DNA from: Bacteroidota bacterium
GTDB lineage: Bacteria > Bacteroidota > Bacteroidia > Bacteroidales > FEN-979
Direction: 5' to 3'
DNA length: 64,000 nt
Assembly (NCBI GenBank): GCA_026391355.1
Contig: JAPLDH010000015.1
Coordinates: 31,916-95,915, forward strand
Numbering within the stretch: position 1 is the first letter of the stretch; each line of letters opens with the position of its first letter. The position numbers and the translations under genes were made by a program. Under the pieces are notes generated by a model. That model saw only the letters and a list, made by a program, of their open reading frames with translations. It was not told where the DNA came from and ran no database searches. Below, one piece after another: positions 24,953 to 31,675 of this stretch.

Positions 24953-26722
24953 ATGACCTCACAACAACTCGAAAAATACTCTTCGGCTTTTACCCTCTCC
25001 GATATGGAGATCTTTATCTTCCCGGAATTGCTATATGCATTGGTTCTCTCCAATATTATGTCGCCTGAGATCTGGAAATGGCGCGATGATCCATGGTTTA
25101 CCGGGATCAACAAAATGGGACCCCTGAAGAAGATCCACCGGTTGAAGCAATACATCATGGATCATTACAACTTCAACCTCGATCTTGAGACCTGGGGGCT
25201 TACGGATAAACAAACTGAAATTGAACGATTCAGGGATTTTGTCGATATTGATCTTCTTTCCCGCTCCAACGCACTTTTCGGTTATGAGGGTGATAAATAT
25301 TATTTTGATATTGATATCCGGAAACATTTTGGACTGGATAAATTTGACACGGATATCATTCCTTACTGGAAGACCGAAACTGTGGAGGCCATGAATGCTT
25401 TCCGTTTTAAACCCGGTTATGAGACCGGGGCAGGAGAATGTGTTTCATTGGCCTGCCTTTATGCAGCAGCTCTCTTTATCGTTGCCGGGATCCCTCTTGA
25501 AAATATATTCCTTATGGGAACTCCGTTACATTCCCAGAATTTTGTGCTTGTGGATGAAGGTGTTTTGACCAACAACCGCCGGATTGTTACAAAATCAATG
25601 TGGTTCAATGGGACTGAGTTGTCTTCCCTGGCATGTCGTGCGCTCGAACATGAGCACGTTACGATTGTTGCACATCAATCCGGATACATCCATGCTATCT
25701 ATCCGGAAGCGACCATCGACCAGCAGGCATATCATCTGTTCAGGGAAAAATTAACACACTTCCTGGAAACTTCAGTAGATTTTGAAATATTCATCAACTT
25801 TCTCAGGGATTATAGTAAGTATCAGAAATTATTCCAGATCAGCTATCCATGCCGGGGATTTACAAAATACATCTCCCTGGAAAAAGCCTTCAGCTATGAA
25901 CATGGAAGTAAAAACCGTTTGGGAGAGAAAACCGGAAGGAAATTACTATGTGAAATGGAGGAGGAAGATTTTTACCTTCAACCCATTGACGCCCGGTTTA
26001 TTTTGAATCCTGACGACAAAATTTTCAGCCAACAACCTTACCATCCTTTTCTTGACGTACTTCACTTAAAATTTCCAAAACTTTCTGAAAACAAATCCTT
26101 CATCCACGACTTTAAGAAGTTTGTCCATACCGAACCCAAACTTCCCTCTTCTAATAAAAATTACTCACCAATTCACCAGCTCACCATCTCACCATCTCAA
26201 TCCCGCGAAGAGATTGTCAATTATTTGTCTGGGTTTAGACGGCAGTCACCAGTCACCAGTCATGAGGCACGAGGCACGAGGCACGAGGCATCAGGCATTA
26301 GGCAACAGGCAATAGAAGGCAATAGTAATCTGGCATCTGAAACGGTCGATCTTGCTTTTTATGCCGGCCGTTTTATGGATTCATGTGATTGGGAGCCATT
26401 CCTTAAGGCAGCCTTTGAGCGAAATCCTGTTTCAATCTCTTATTTTCATGACCGGGAACTGGAAACTGTTTACTGCGAACTGAAGGAGTGGCCAAACGAA
26501 TCGATCTATGAAGAAAACAGGCTGGCTTTGCCCGATGAGGTAGTGAATTTTGGCCGCGGTGATGGGATCGAAAAGGCAATCACCCTTGTCAATATTCTGA
26601 AATCAAGGCACATTATTTCCCATATAGAGATCAAAGACCAGGTAGTTCTGGTAAAAACCCCCGGAAAAACCTATGATTTCCTGACCGATAAAAACCTAAA
26701 GGTTCCTCACATTACATTTTAG
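24953..26722 (+). CDS. Transglutaminase-like protein of unknown role
   Basis: A 589-residue soluble protein without signal peptide. A papain/transglutaminase-like core is suggested by GAGECVSLACLYAAAL (Cys163), PLHSQNFVLVDEG (His193, then Asp201) and the hydrophobic helix after the Cys. I do not recognise the flanking regions (residues 1-150 and 220-589). Residues about 405-455 are encoded by repeat DNA: octamers TCACCA.. at 26165-26196 and ten AGGCACG-type heptamers at 26244-26313. They give low-complexity text such as SPIHQLTISPS and HEARGTRHEAS. The frame stays open through both and the protein continues with ordinary sequence, so the array is tolerated as a linker. It may be a domain boundary. 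Confidence 0.7.
   Translation: MTSQQLEKYSSAFTLSDMEIFIFPELLYALVLSNIMSPEIWKWRDDPWFTGINKMGPLKKIHRLKQYIMDHYNFNLDLETWGLTDKQTEIERFRDFVDIDLLSRSNALFGYEGDKYYFDIDIRKHFGLDKFDTDIIPYWKTETVEAMNAFRFKPGYETGAGECVSLACLYAAALFIVAGIPLENIFLMGTPLHSQNFVLVDEGVLTNNRRIVTKSMWFNGTELSSLACRALEHEHVTIVAHQSGYIHAIYPEATIDQQAYHLFREKLTHFLETSVDFEIFINFLRDYSKYQKLFQISYPCRGFTKYISLEKAFSYEHGSKNRLGEKTGRKLLCEMEEEDFYLQPIDARFILNPDDKIFSQQPYHPFLDVLHLKFPKLSENKSFIHDFKKFVHTEPKLPSSNKNYSPIHQLTISPSQSREEIVNYLSGFRRQSPVTSHEARGTRHEASGIRQQAIEGNSNLASETVDLAFYAGRFMDSCDWEPFLKAAFERNPVSISYFHDRELETVYCELKEWPNESIYEENRLALPDEVVNFGRGDGIEKAITLVNILKSRHIISHIEIKDQVVLVKTPGKTYDFLTDKNLKVPHITF
26165..26196 (+). repeat. Intragenic octamer array, TCACCA type
   Basis: Four 8-nt units (TCACCAAT, TCACCAGC, TCACCATC, TCACCATC) lie in the transglutaminase-like gene. 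It is the same word family as the nuoL array at 17268-17323. Confidence 0.85.
26244..26313 (+). repeat. Intragenic heptamer array, AGKCAnn type
   Basis: Ten consecutive 7-nt units run 70 nt: AGTCACC twice, AGTCATG, AGGCACG three times, then AGGCATC, AGGCATT, AGGCAAC and AGGCAAT. They are coding in frame within the transglutaminase-like gene. Confidence 0.88.
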
Positions 26723-26799
26723 GTTAACGATCTCATGATGAAATATTCTTAGTCTTTTCCTGGTTCATACATCTTTGTTTGGGTAACCTCCTGTTGAAT

Positions 26800-26900
26800 A
26801 GAAATGGTATTTCTGCTTTAAACGGATGCCTTATACCTATGCTGAGCGGAAATTGTATTTCCGCTTGGAATATACCAGCATTTGCAATTCCGCTCATTTT
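26800..26900. repeat. Cluster of short perfect hairpins in a gene-free spacer
   Basis: AGAAAT-GGT-ATTTCT (26800-26814) and AGCGGAAAT-TGT-ATTTCCGCT (26845-26865) are perfect hairpins. A related imperfect one (GCATTTGCAATTCCGC) follows near 26879-26893. The three share the theme GCGGAAATTG. The 26723-26963 spacer holds no gene I can support. A decayed or miniature mobile element is possible. Confidence 0.5.
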
Positions 26901-26904
26901 ATTT

Positions 26905-26912
26905 TATATTTG
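26905..26912 (+). promoter_or_regulatory. -7 box of the 296-aa T9SS protein gene
   Basis: TATATTTG, an exact TAnnTTTG match, about 52 nt before the ATG at 26964. Confidence 0.45.
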
Positions 26913-26963
26913 GCAGAGTTTTATTTCAGATATGATATGGTCATTAAATCAAAATAATGCCCT

Positions 26964-27854
26964 ATGAAAAAGTCTTTAATATTTCTGGGAATGTTGTGCG
27001 TTTTCTGCTCCGCTACCGCACAGACTTACCACCCGCTGGTTGCCACCGGCAAAGTCTGGAGTAACTATCATGATTATTGTAAGTTAAAAGAATACAGGTT
27101 TTCAGAGTTCAACAAATTTGAAGGTGACACACTCATCGATGGCTATACCTATAAAATAGTTTGGAAGTCTCAAGACACAACCCTTGCTTTCTGGTCGATC
27201 GATTCCTATATCCGGGAGGACTCCCTGAAAAGAGTGTACCAGCAATATCCATATGGTACAGATGAAAAACTGATTTATAATTTTGGTGTCCTGGCAGGAG
27301 ATTCAATATTTTTACGGGATACATGCGATGAAAATAAATATGTTGTCGATTCTGTTACATGGACCACCCTGCTTGACAATGAACCCAGGAGGGAATATTA
27401 TTTGCACAACCCATATTTCAATCTCGGTGAAACCTGGATTGAAGGAGTTGGTTGTACGAAGGGTGCACTCGCAGGAGGCACCTGTGGTTTTTGTGGAGAC
27501 CTCGATCCCGAACTAATCTGTTTTTTTGAGCACGACACACTTAAATACCATAATCCTGATTTTGAGGGTTGCTTTGTCATTACAGGGATACCCGCTACTT
27601 CAGATGTACCCGGGATTACTGTTTTTCCCAATCCGGTCTTTGATCACGTAACCTTCAGGTTTGAAAGTCAACTTTGGGATGATGCTCTTATTGAGATTTG
27701 TGACCTCCCTGGAAAGCTTATCTGTTCCAGACAGGTCACAGGTAATTCGATAACAATTAATGTAAAGGATCTTAACCTCTCTCCCGGAACTTATCTTTAC
27801 AGGGCATTCCGGCATAAAACCCTGGTGATTTCAGGGAAGCTCAGTATTCTCTGA
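26964..27854 (+). CDS. Secreted protein with T9SS C-terminal sorting domain
   Basis: A 296-residue exported protein. The signal peptide is MKKSLIFLGMLCVFCSATAQ. The central part (residues 25-210) is aromatic- and Asp-rich with several Cys, including GGTCGFCGD, and I do not recognise it. The C-terminal about 80 residues are a type A sorting domain (GITVFPNPVFDHVTFRFES, LSPGTYLYRAF). That indicates export by the type IX system. Confidence 0.82.
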   Translation: MKKSLIFLGMLCVFCSATAQTYHPLVATGKVWSNYHDYCKLKEYRFSEFNKFEGDTLIDGYTYKIVWKSQDTTLAFWSIDSYIREDSLKRVYQQYPYGTDEKLIYNFGVLAGDSIFLRDTCDENKYVVDSVTWTTLLDNEPRREYYLHNPYFNLGETWIEGVGCTKGALAGGTCGFCGDLDPELICFFEHDTLKYHNPDFEGCFVITGIPATSDVPGITVFPNPVFDHVTFRFESQLWDDALIEICDLPGKLICSRQVTGNSITINVKDLNLSPGTYLYRAFRHKTLVISGKLSIL

Positions 27855-27866
27855 TATTCCTAAGAA

Positions 27867-28000
27867 GGCCAATGCAAAATCGCAAAATGGTAAAACTGAA
27901 CTCCATTTTACCATCTAACGATTTCTTTTTAACGAACAGACCAGTAAATCTTGAAAGCTTTTGCATCAACCTATACCCGTGAGTGTGACAGCAGTTTTGA
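27867..28000 (-). pseudogene. Remnant of a second NarL-type response regulator (3' end plus terminator)
   Basis: On the minus strand, 27998-27950 reads KLLSHSRV, a stop, VDAKAFK. This aligns with the last residues of the intact regulator at 30986-31615 (KLQVHSRAQVVVKAFKEKLI). Downstream of both lies the same ATGCAAAATCGCAAAATGG sequence with its hairpin (here 27871-27915, in the intact copy 30927-30975). The rest of this regulator is gone. It looks like a decayed duplicate whose tail and terminator survive. Confidence 0.7.
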
Positions 28001-28023
28001 GCAAAGGCATCCTGGGTGGTTGG

Positions 28024-28416
28024 TTAGTCTGTGTACCACATTTTTTTCCCATCGTAATATATACTAAGGACGATTACCTTATCAAATACACCATTAGCTG
28101 CCCCACTAAATTCATAATCCAATGTTAAAATGGTATTCCCACTCATACCAACGGCAAATGTTTGCTTATAAGGATCCTCGCCAATATTCTCGGCACTCTT
28201 AATATTTGTCGAATAGATCACGCAAAGGGTTCCATTAGATACCACCTTGTTTGATTCAGCACAATGATCCGGTATCTGGTAAAAATGTGCTGAGTACGGA
28301 GACCAATTATAATAATGAACTGTGTAAGCCATTTCCGTTGGCTTACTGCAGCCATCCCAAAATAAAGATAAAGTCACCAAAATAATCAGTGTTAAAGTTA
28401 CGGTTGTTTTTTTCAT
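28024..28416 (-). CDS. Small lipoprotein of unknown function
   Basis: A 130-residue protein with a lipoprotein signal (hydrophobic helix, then LFWDGCSK with the lipidated Cys at about residue 23). The mature part is rich in Tyr, Ser and Asn and looks beta-stranded (TVHYYNWSPYSAHFY, VIVLSIYYDGKKMWYTD). I do not recognise the family. Its promoter region (28471-28517) carries the shared palindrome described for this cluster, so it probably belongs to the regulon of the response regulator at 30986-31615. Confidence 0.68.
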   Translation of the reverse strand: MKKTTVTLTLIILVTLSLFWDGCSKPTEMAYTVHYYNWSPYSAHFYQIPDHCAESNKVVSNGTLCVIYSTNIKSAENIGEDPYKQTFAVGMSGNTILTLDYEFSGAANGVFDKVIVLSIYYDGKKMWYTD

Positions 28417-28470
28417 ATTCCTTTGAATTTAATAGTGCTGTCAGTAAAGAATGTCCACAATTTATTTATG

Positions 28471-28517
28471 TAAAATTAAAGGGAAAGAAACGATGCCACA
28501 ATAGCCCGAACGGGTCA
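28471..28517 (-). promoter_or_regulatory. Palindrome-type promoter, copy 1 (lipoprotein gene)
   Basis: On the minus strand: TGACCCGTTCGGGCTATTG, then exactly 20 nt, then TAATTTTA (one base off TAnnTTTG). The palindrome centre is 92 nt before the ATG at 28416. The same layout recurs at 30179-30225, 30869-30915 and 31630-31675. Confidence 0.65.
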
Positions 28518-28521
28518 TTTT

Positions 28522-29546
28522 TTAAAAGTAAAAAGAATGAAATTTCCACCTTTCCTTTCTATTGTATTCTATTGCTGAACAAGGAACCTTCAAACAATTT
28601 ACAATACTAAATATGGTTTTTAAAACTTTGGATTTCGTCCGGATCTTTGTAAAATCCACATCCAATGAAAAATAATATTCCCTGTAAATGTTATTGTTGT
28701 CATAAAAATTAAAAAAGTTTATTCCATATCCAAAGGCAATATTTAACCATGAGGGAATAAATTTTGGCTCTTTGATAAATGACTTCAGGTTTATTGAAAC
28801 CCAATAGGTTTGCCCGTTATAATCTTTTAACATTCTGTCAGTAAACTTTGTGCCATATAAAAGGTTGGCAACCCCAAATGTGTCATTCGGATAGATCTCT
28901 TTATGGGATGAGAATTTGATGGAGATTCTCTGTTCATGCCAGAGTTTCTCCTGTGAAAAAACAATCAATGATCCGGTAAGATTAGCTACCATATCACCTG
29001 GCGAAAAACCCCAATGAGCCGACAATCCATCGAGTATTTCATATGGGGTCAGGAGTAATAACCCAAGGAAACTGCCATAATTCTCTGCATGATTTTCCTT
29101 AACCCCGCTCCATCGTAAAAGTTTCACTCCTGCCAGACCTTCCTGGTAGGATGTCCATAAATGACCTGCTTTATCCATCTGAAGCCAGTCATTGTTATCA
29201 TTGTAGAAATGAAACCGGGATTTTGGATATTGCTTATACCAACTTTCGTTGAGGAAATATAAAGTTCCCAGATAAACAACGGCCACAATGCTTCCTGTAA
29301 TGATGAGTCGGTTGGATTTATGTCCGGATTTTTTTTGTGGAAACAGATTTTTTGGGTCCACATATTCATCCCTTTCTGTCAGACCGCCGGTGTGTATTGA
29401 CAGAGAATCAGGAATGATAATTTGGGAATGGGGATTAGAAGGATAAGCCGGATGGTTTTTTTTTATACAAAAATTATCCTGGGCTAATAGAGGAATTTGG
29501 ATGAGTAAGAAAATGAACCCAAAAAAAAACCTGAACGAGTATTCAT
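28522..29546 (-). CDS. DUF2279-like membrane protein, 5' end frameshifted at a poly-T tract
   Basis: The frame 28522-29361 encodes a protein with a hydrophobic helix (IITGSIVAVVYLGTLYFL) and DUF2279-like features (WLQMDKAGHLWTSYQ, PYEILDGLSAHWGFSPGDMVANLTGS). That frame starts only with GTG, yet it stays open upstream and reads a signal peptide (FIFLLIQIPLLAQDN). An ATG at 29544-29546 starts in another frame and meets this one if the T9 tract (29521-29529) had 10 or 7 T. So either slippage/phase variation, a true frameshift, or an assembly error affects the start. It probably shares a transcript with the beta-barrel gene upstream, which ends 21 nt away. Confidence 0.65.
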
Positions 29547-29567
29547 TATCGATTAAATATCAGGTTT

Positions 29568-30125
29568 TTACTTGAATAAATTGAGTTTATAGGCGGCTCC
29601 GATATTAATTCCAAAATAACTCCACTGGCCTGCAATATTCATTTTGGCAGCCAGGAAAACACTCACCTGGTCATTAATTGTATATTCCGAACCCAATGCC
29701 GGGGCAAGACCAAATTTAGCCATTGTTTTATAGGCAGCGTCTTTGGAATGAAAGGTGCTGAAATATAATCCTAAATCTAACCGTATATAAGGTTTAAAAC
29801 GGCCCAAAGGCATTCCATAGGAATAAAACAGCGAAACAGGAACAACGTGATTACTCAATTTGTATTTAACCGCTTCACGTATAATATCCTGGCCTGAAAA
29901 ATACAGATAGCCAGCATCTATTCCTGCCTGCATTTTCTCTTTGTAAAATGAATATCCGGCATACAAATCGAGTCCTGTGCCAAAAGTGTTTATTGTTCTG
30001 AAGTCACCGACAGGAATTCCCAGTGCCAGGTTGCCGCCGGCAACAAACTGCGATTTTGCGTTTACTGTAAACATGACTAAAAAAATGCTTACAATTAATG
30101 TAACAGAGATCATTTTGTGTTTCAT
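29568..30125 (-). CDS. Outer-membrane beta-barrel protein
   Basis: A 185-residue exported protein starting at the ATG at 30125; a TTG two codons earlier is less likely. A signal peptide (MISVTLIVSIFLVMFTVNAKSQ) is followed by alternating hydrophobic/polar strands rich in Gly and Tyr (GGNLALGIPVGDF, GTGLDLYAGYSFY, YIRLDLGLYFS, NIGAAYKLNLFK). The terminal aromatic/Leu residues are typical of small OmpA-like barrels in Bacteroidota. It is probably first in a two-gene unit with the DUF2279-like gene. Its promoter (30179-30225) is the best match to the shared palindrome architecture. Confidence 0.8.
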   Translation of the reverse strand: MKHKMISVTLIVSIFLVMFTVNAKSQFVAGGNLALGIPVGDFRTINTFGTGLDLYAGYSFYKEKMQAGIDAGYLYFSGQDIIREAVKYKLSNHVVPVSLFYSYGMPLGRFKPYIRLDLGLYFSTFHSKDAAYKTMAKFGLAPALGSEYTINDQVSVFLAAKMNIAGQWSYFGINIGAAYKLNLFK

Positions 30126-30178
30126 AACCAAGCCTTAAGTATATCATTAATAAGTTTTTTGATTGTCAAAATATTCAT

Positions 30179-30225
30179 CAAAAGTACCATGATCAAAAGG
30201 TAACTGCAATAGCCCGAACGGGTCA
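30179..30225 (-). promoter_or_regulatory. Palindrome-type promoter, copy 2 (beta-barrel gene)
   Basis: On the minus strand: TGACCCGTTCGGGCTATTG, exactly 20 nt, then TACTTTTG, a perfect TAnnTTTG. The palindrome centre is 91 nt before the ATG at 30125. The TGA of the upstream FISUMP gene lies in the motif. Confidence 0.72.
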
Positions 30226-30822
30226 TTTTACCATAATACAACGCACAGATATACCCATTAATTTAGAAAGGTCGCCGGTGTTAAAAGTGGAAGACTGGTA
30301 GTATAGTATCCAGTAATGTGCACCGAAACCGCCCTGTGTAGCACTCCACCAATTACCATAGGACATAGCGTCGTAAAACATACCTTTGAAGTCACGCTTG
30401 CCACTCCCAATGGCTGTAAAGCCGCTTTCATTGGTTGCTTCTAAATTTTGGGGACCCCAATGCGTTGTGCCGGCTTCTTTTAGTTTGCGGCCGGCAAACT
30501 GCCAACCTCCCAAATAGTTTGCCAGTGTCGTCCACTCCGCATCACAAGGCAAATGCCAACCTGATGGACATATTTTTATTGCCTTTTCCCAGGTGTAAAG
30601 ATACCCGTGTGTACTCACATGATTTGCATTGTTTTCCGGAGCCCAACAATCGCTGCCTGTATTGTAAGCAAGGTTTTGTGCCATCCATGTTTGGGTGCCA
30701 ATAATTACTGTTTTGTAGGTTTTACCATCTCGCGAATCGGTAAAAACACCAGTTACCTGGGCTTCTGAATACGTTGCAATTAATAAAATTGCAATTGTCA
30801 TTAACAAAGATTTGTTTTTCAT
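30223..30822 (-). CDS. FISUMP-domain exported protein
   Basis: A 199-residue protein with a signal peptide (MKNKSLLMTIAILLIATYSEAQ) and a single FISUMP domain: FTDSRDGKTYKTVIIGTQTWMAQNLAY near the N-terminus, GYLYTWEKAIKICPSGWHLPCDAEW in the middle, then GSGKRDF, WWSAT and VRCIM at the end. This domain is common in surface proteins of Fibrobacter and Bacteroidota; its function is not known. There is no lipobox or T9SS tail. Its promoter (30869-30915) carries the shared palindrome. Confidence 0.86.
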   Translation of the reverse strand: MKNKSLLMTIAILLIATYSEAQVTGVFTDSRDGKTYKTVIIGTQTWMAQNLAYNTGSDCWAPENNANHVSTHGYLYTWEKAIKICPSGWHLPCDAEWTTLANYLGGWQFAGRKLKEAGTTHWGPQNLEATNESGFTAIGSGKRDFKGMFYDAMSYGNWWSATQGGFGAHYWILYYQSSTFNTGDLSKLMGISVRCIMVK

Positions 30823-30868
30823 ACTTCTGCATTTAAATAAAATGCTGGTTGATACCGCATTAATATTG

Positions 30869-30915
30869 CAAAAATGAACAAATGGAAATCTTTACGCAAT
30901 AGCCCGAACGGGTTA
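30869..30915 (-). promoter_or_regulatory. Palindrome-type promoter, copy 3 (FISUMP gene)
   Basis: On the minus strand: TAACCCGTTCGGGCTATTG, exactly 20 nt, then CATTTTTG (one base off TAnnTTTG). The palindrome centre is 84 nt before the ATG at 30822. Confidence 0.65.
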
Positions 30916-30926
30916 TTTTAATATCA

Positions 30927-30975
30927 AATGCAAAATCGCAAAATGGTAAAATAGCGCTCCATTTTACCATTTTAC
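30927..30975 (-). terminator. Hairpin terminator of the response regulator gene
   Basis: An inverted repeat built on AATGGTAAAAT / ATTTTACCATT, followed on the minus strand by T-rich sequence (TTTTGCGATTTTGC). A diverged copy sits after the regulator remnant at 27871-27915. Confidence 0.55.
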
Positions 30976-30985
30976 CATTTGGTTC

Positions 30986-31615
30986 TCAGATCAGCTTTTC
31001 CTTAAAAGCCTTTACGACAACCTGCGCCCGTGAGTGCACCTGTAGTTTGTCGTAGATGTTTTTGATGTGATTGTGTACGGTCTGGACACTGATGAACAAT
31101 TTGACAGCCATCACCTCATTGGTCATTCCCTGGGTGATCAGCACAAGTATTTCTTTTTCACGGGGAGTAAGATGGGCCTGTGATTCCGTTTTTGTTGCTT
31201 CAGGTTTTAAAAACGCCATCACCTGCCTGGCCACCATGGGCGTCAATGCAGCCCCTCCATCATAAACCTGCTGTATTGCATCCAGTATTTTAACCGGGGT
31301 TGATTTTTTCAGGATATATCCGTCAGCGCCGTTTTTTATAGCCTCGAGTATATTGTAATCATCTTCGAGTATGGTGAGCATTACAATTTTTAGGTCGGGA
31401 CACTCCTGTTTAAATAGCGGGATGGCTTCAATGCCGCTTAAACCCGGAAGGTTGATATCCAACAATATAACATCCGTTTCAGTATAGTTTTCCAGGGCTT
31501 CTTCCACGGAGGGATACGCCCATGATACCGTATAATCGGAAAAGGAAGAAATAAGGTACACCAGACTCTGCCTGAATTCGGAATGATCTTCAACGATTCC
31601 TATGGATATCGACAT
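30986..31615 (-). CDS. Response regulator, NarL/FixJ type
   Basis: A 209-residue two-component response regulator. The receiver domain (1-120) has the acidic pair in GIVEDHSEF, the phospho-acceptor Asp53 in VILLDINLPG and the Lys in YILKKSTP. The LuxR-type HTH (about 145-209) reads LTPREKEILVLITQGMTNEVMA, then VQTVHNHIKNIYDKLQVHSRAQ. The cognate kinase is almost certainly the 1110-residue protein encoded immediately upstream (31673-35005). It is likely self-regulated through the palindrome at 31658-31675 and may control the three similar promoters downstream. Confidence 0.93.
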   Translation of the reverse strand: MSISIGIVEDHSEFRQSLVYLISSFSDYTVSWAYPSVEEALENYTETDVILLDINLPGLSGIEAIPLFKQECPDLKIVMLTILEDDYNILEAIKNGADGYILKKSTPVKILDAIQQVYDGGAALTPMVARQVMAFLKPEATKTESQAHLTPREKEILVLITQGMTNEVMAVKLFISVQTVHNHIKNIYDKLQVHSRAQVVVKAFKEKLI

Positions 31616-31629
31616 CTCTAATTTTTATG

Positions 31630-31675
31630 CAAAATAAACACTTTAACCAGGTAATTGTATAGCCTTAATGGGTCA
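31630..31675 (-). promoter_or_regulatory. Palindrome-type promoter, copy 4 (response regulator gene), diverged
   Basis: On the minus strand: TGACCCATTAAGGCTATA, exactly 20 nt, then TTATTTTG (one base off TAnnTTTG). The palindrome is less perfect, and the -33 TTG reads ATA. The TGA of the sensor kinase gene is inside the motif. Confidence 0.5.

Noticed and set aside
26244..26313. Heptamer array considered as a CRISPR array
   Set aside because: Units are 7 nt, contiguous and without spacers, and the array is coding. No cas genes are present.
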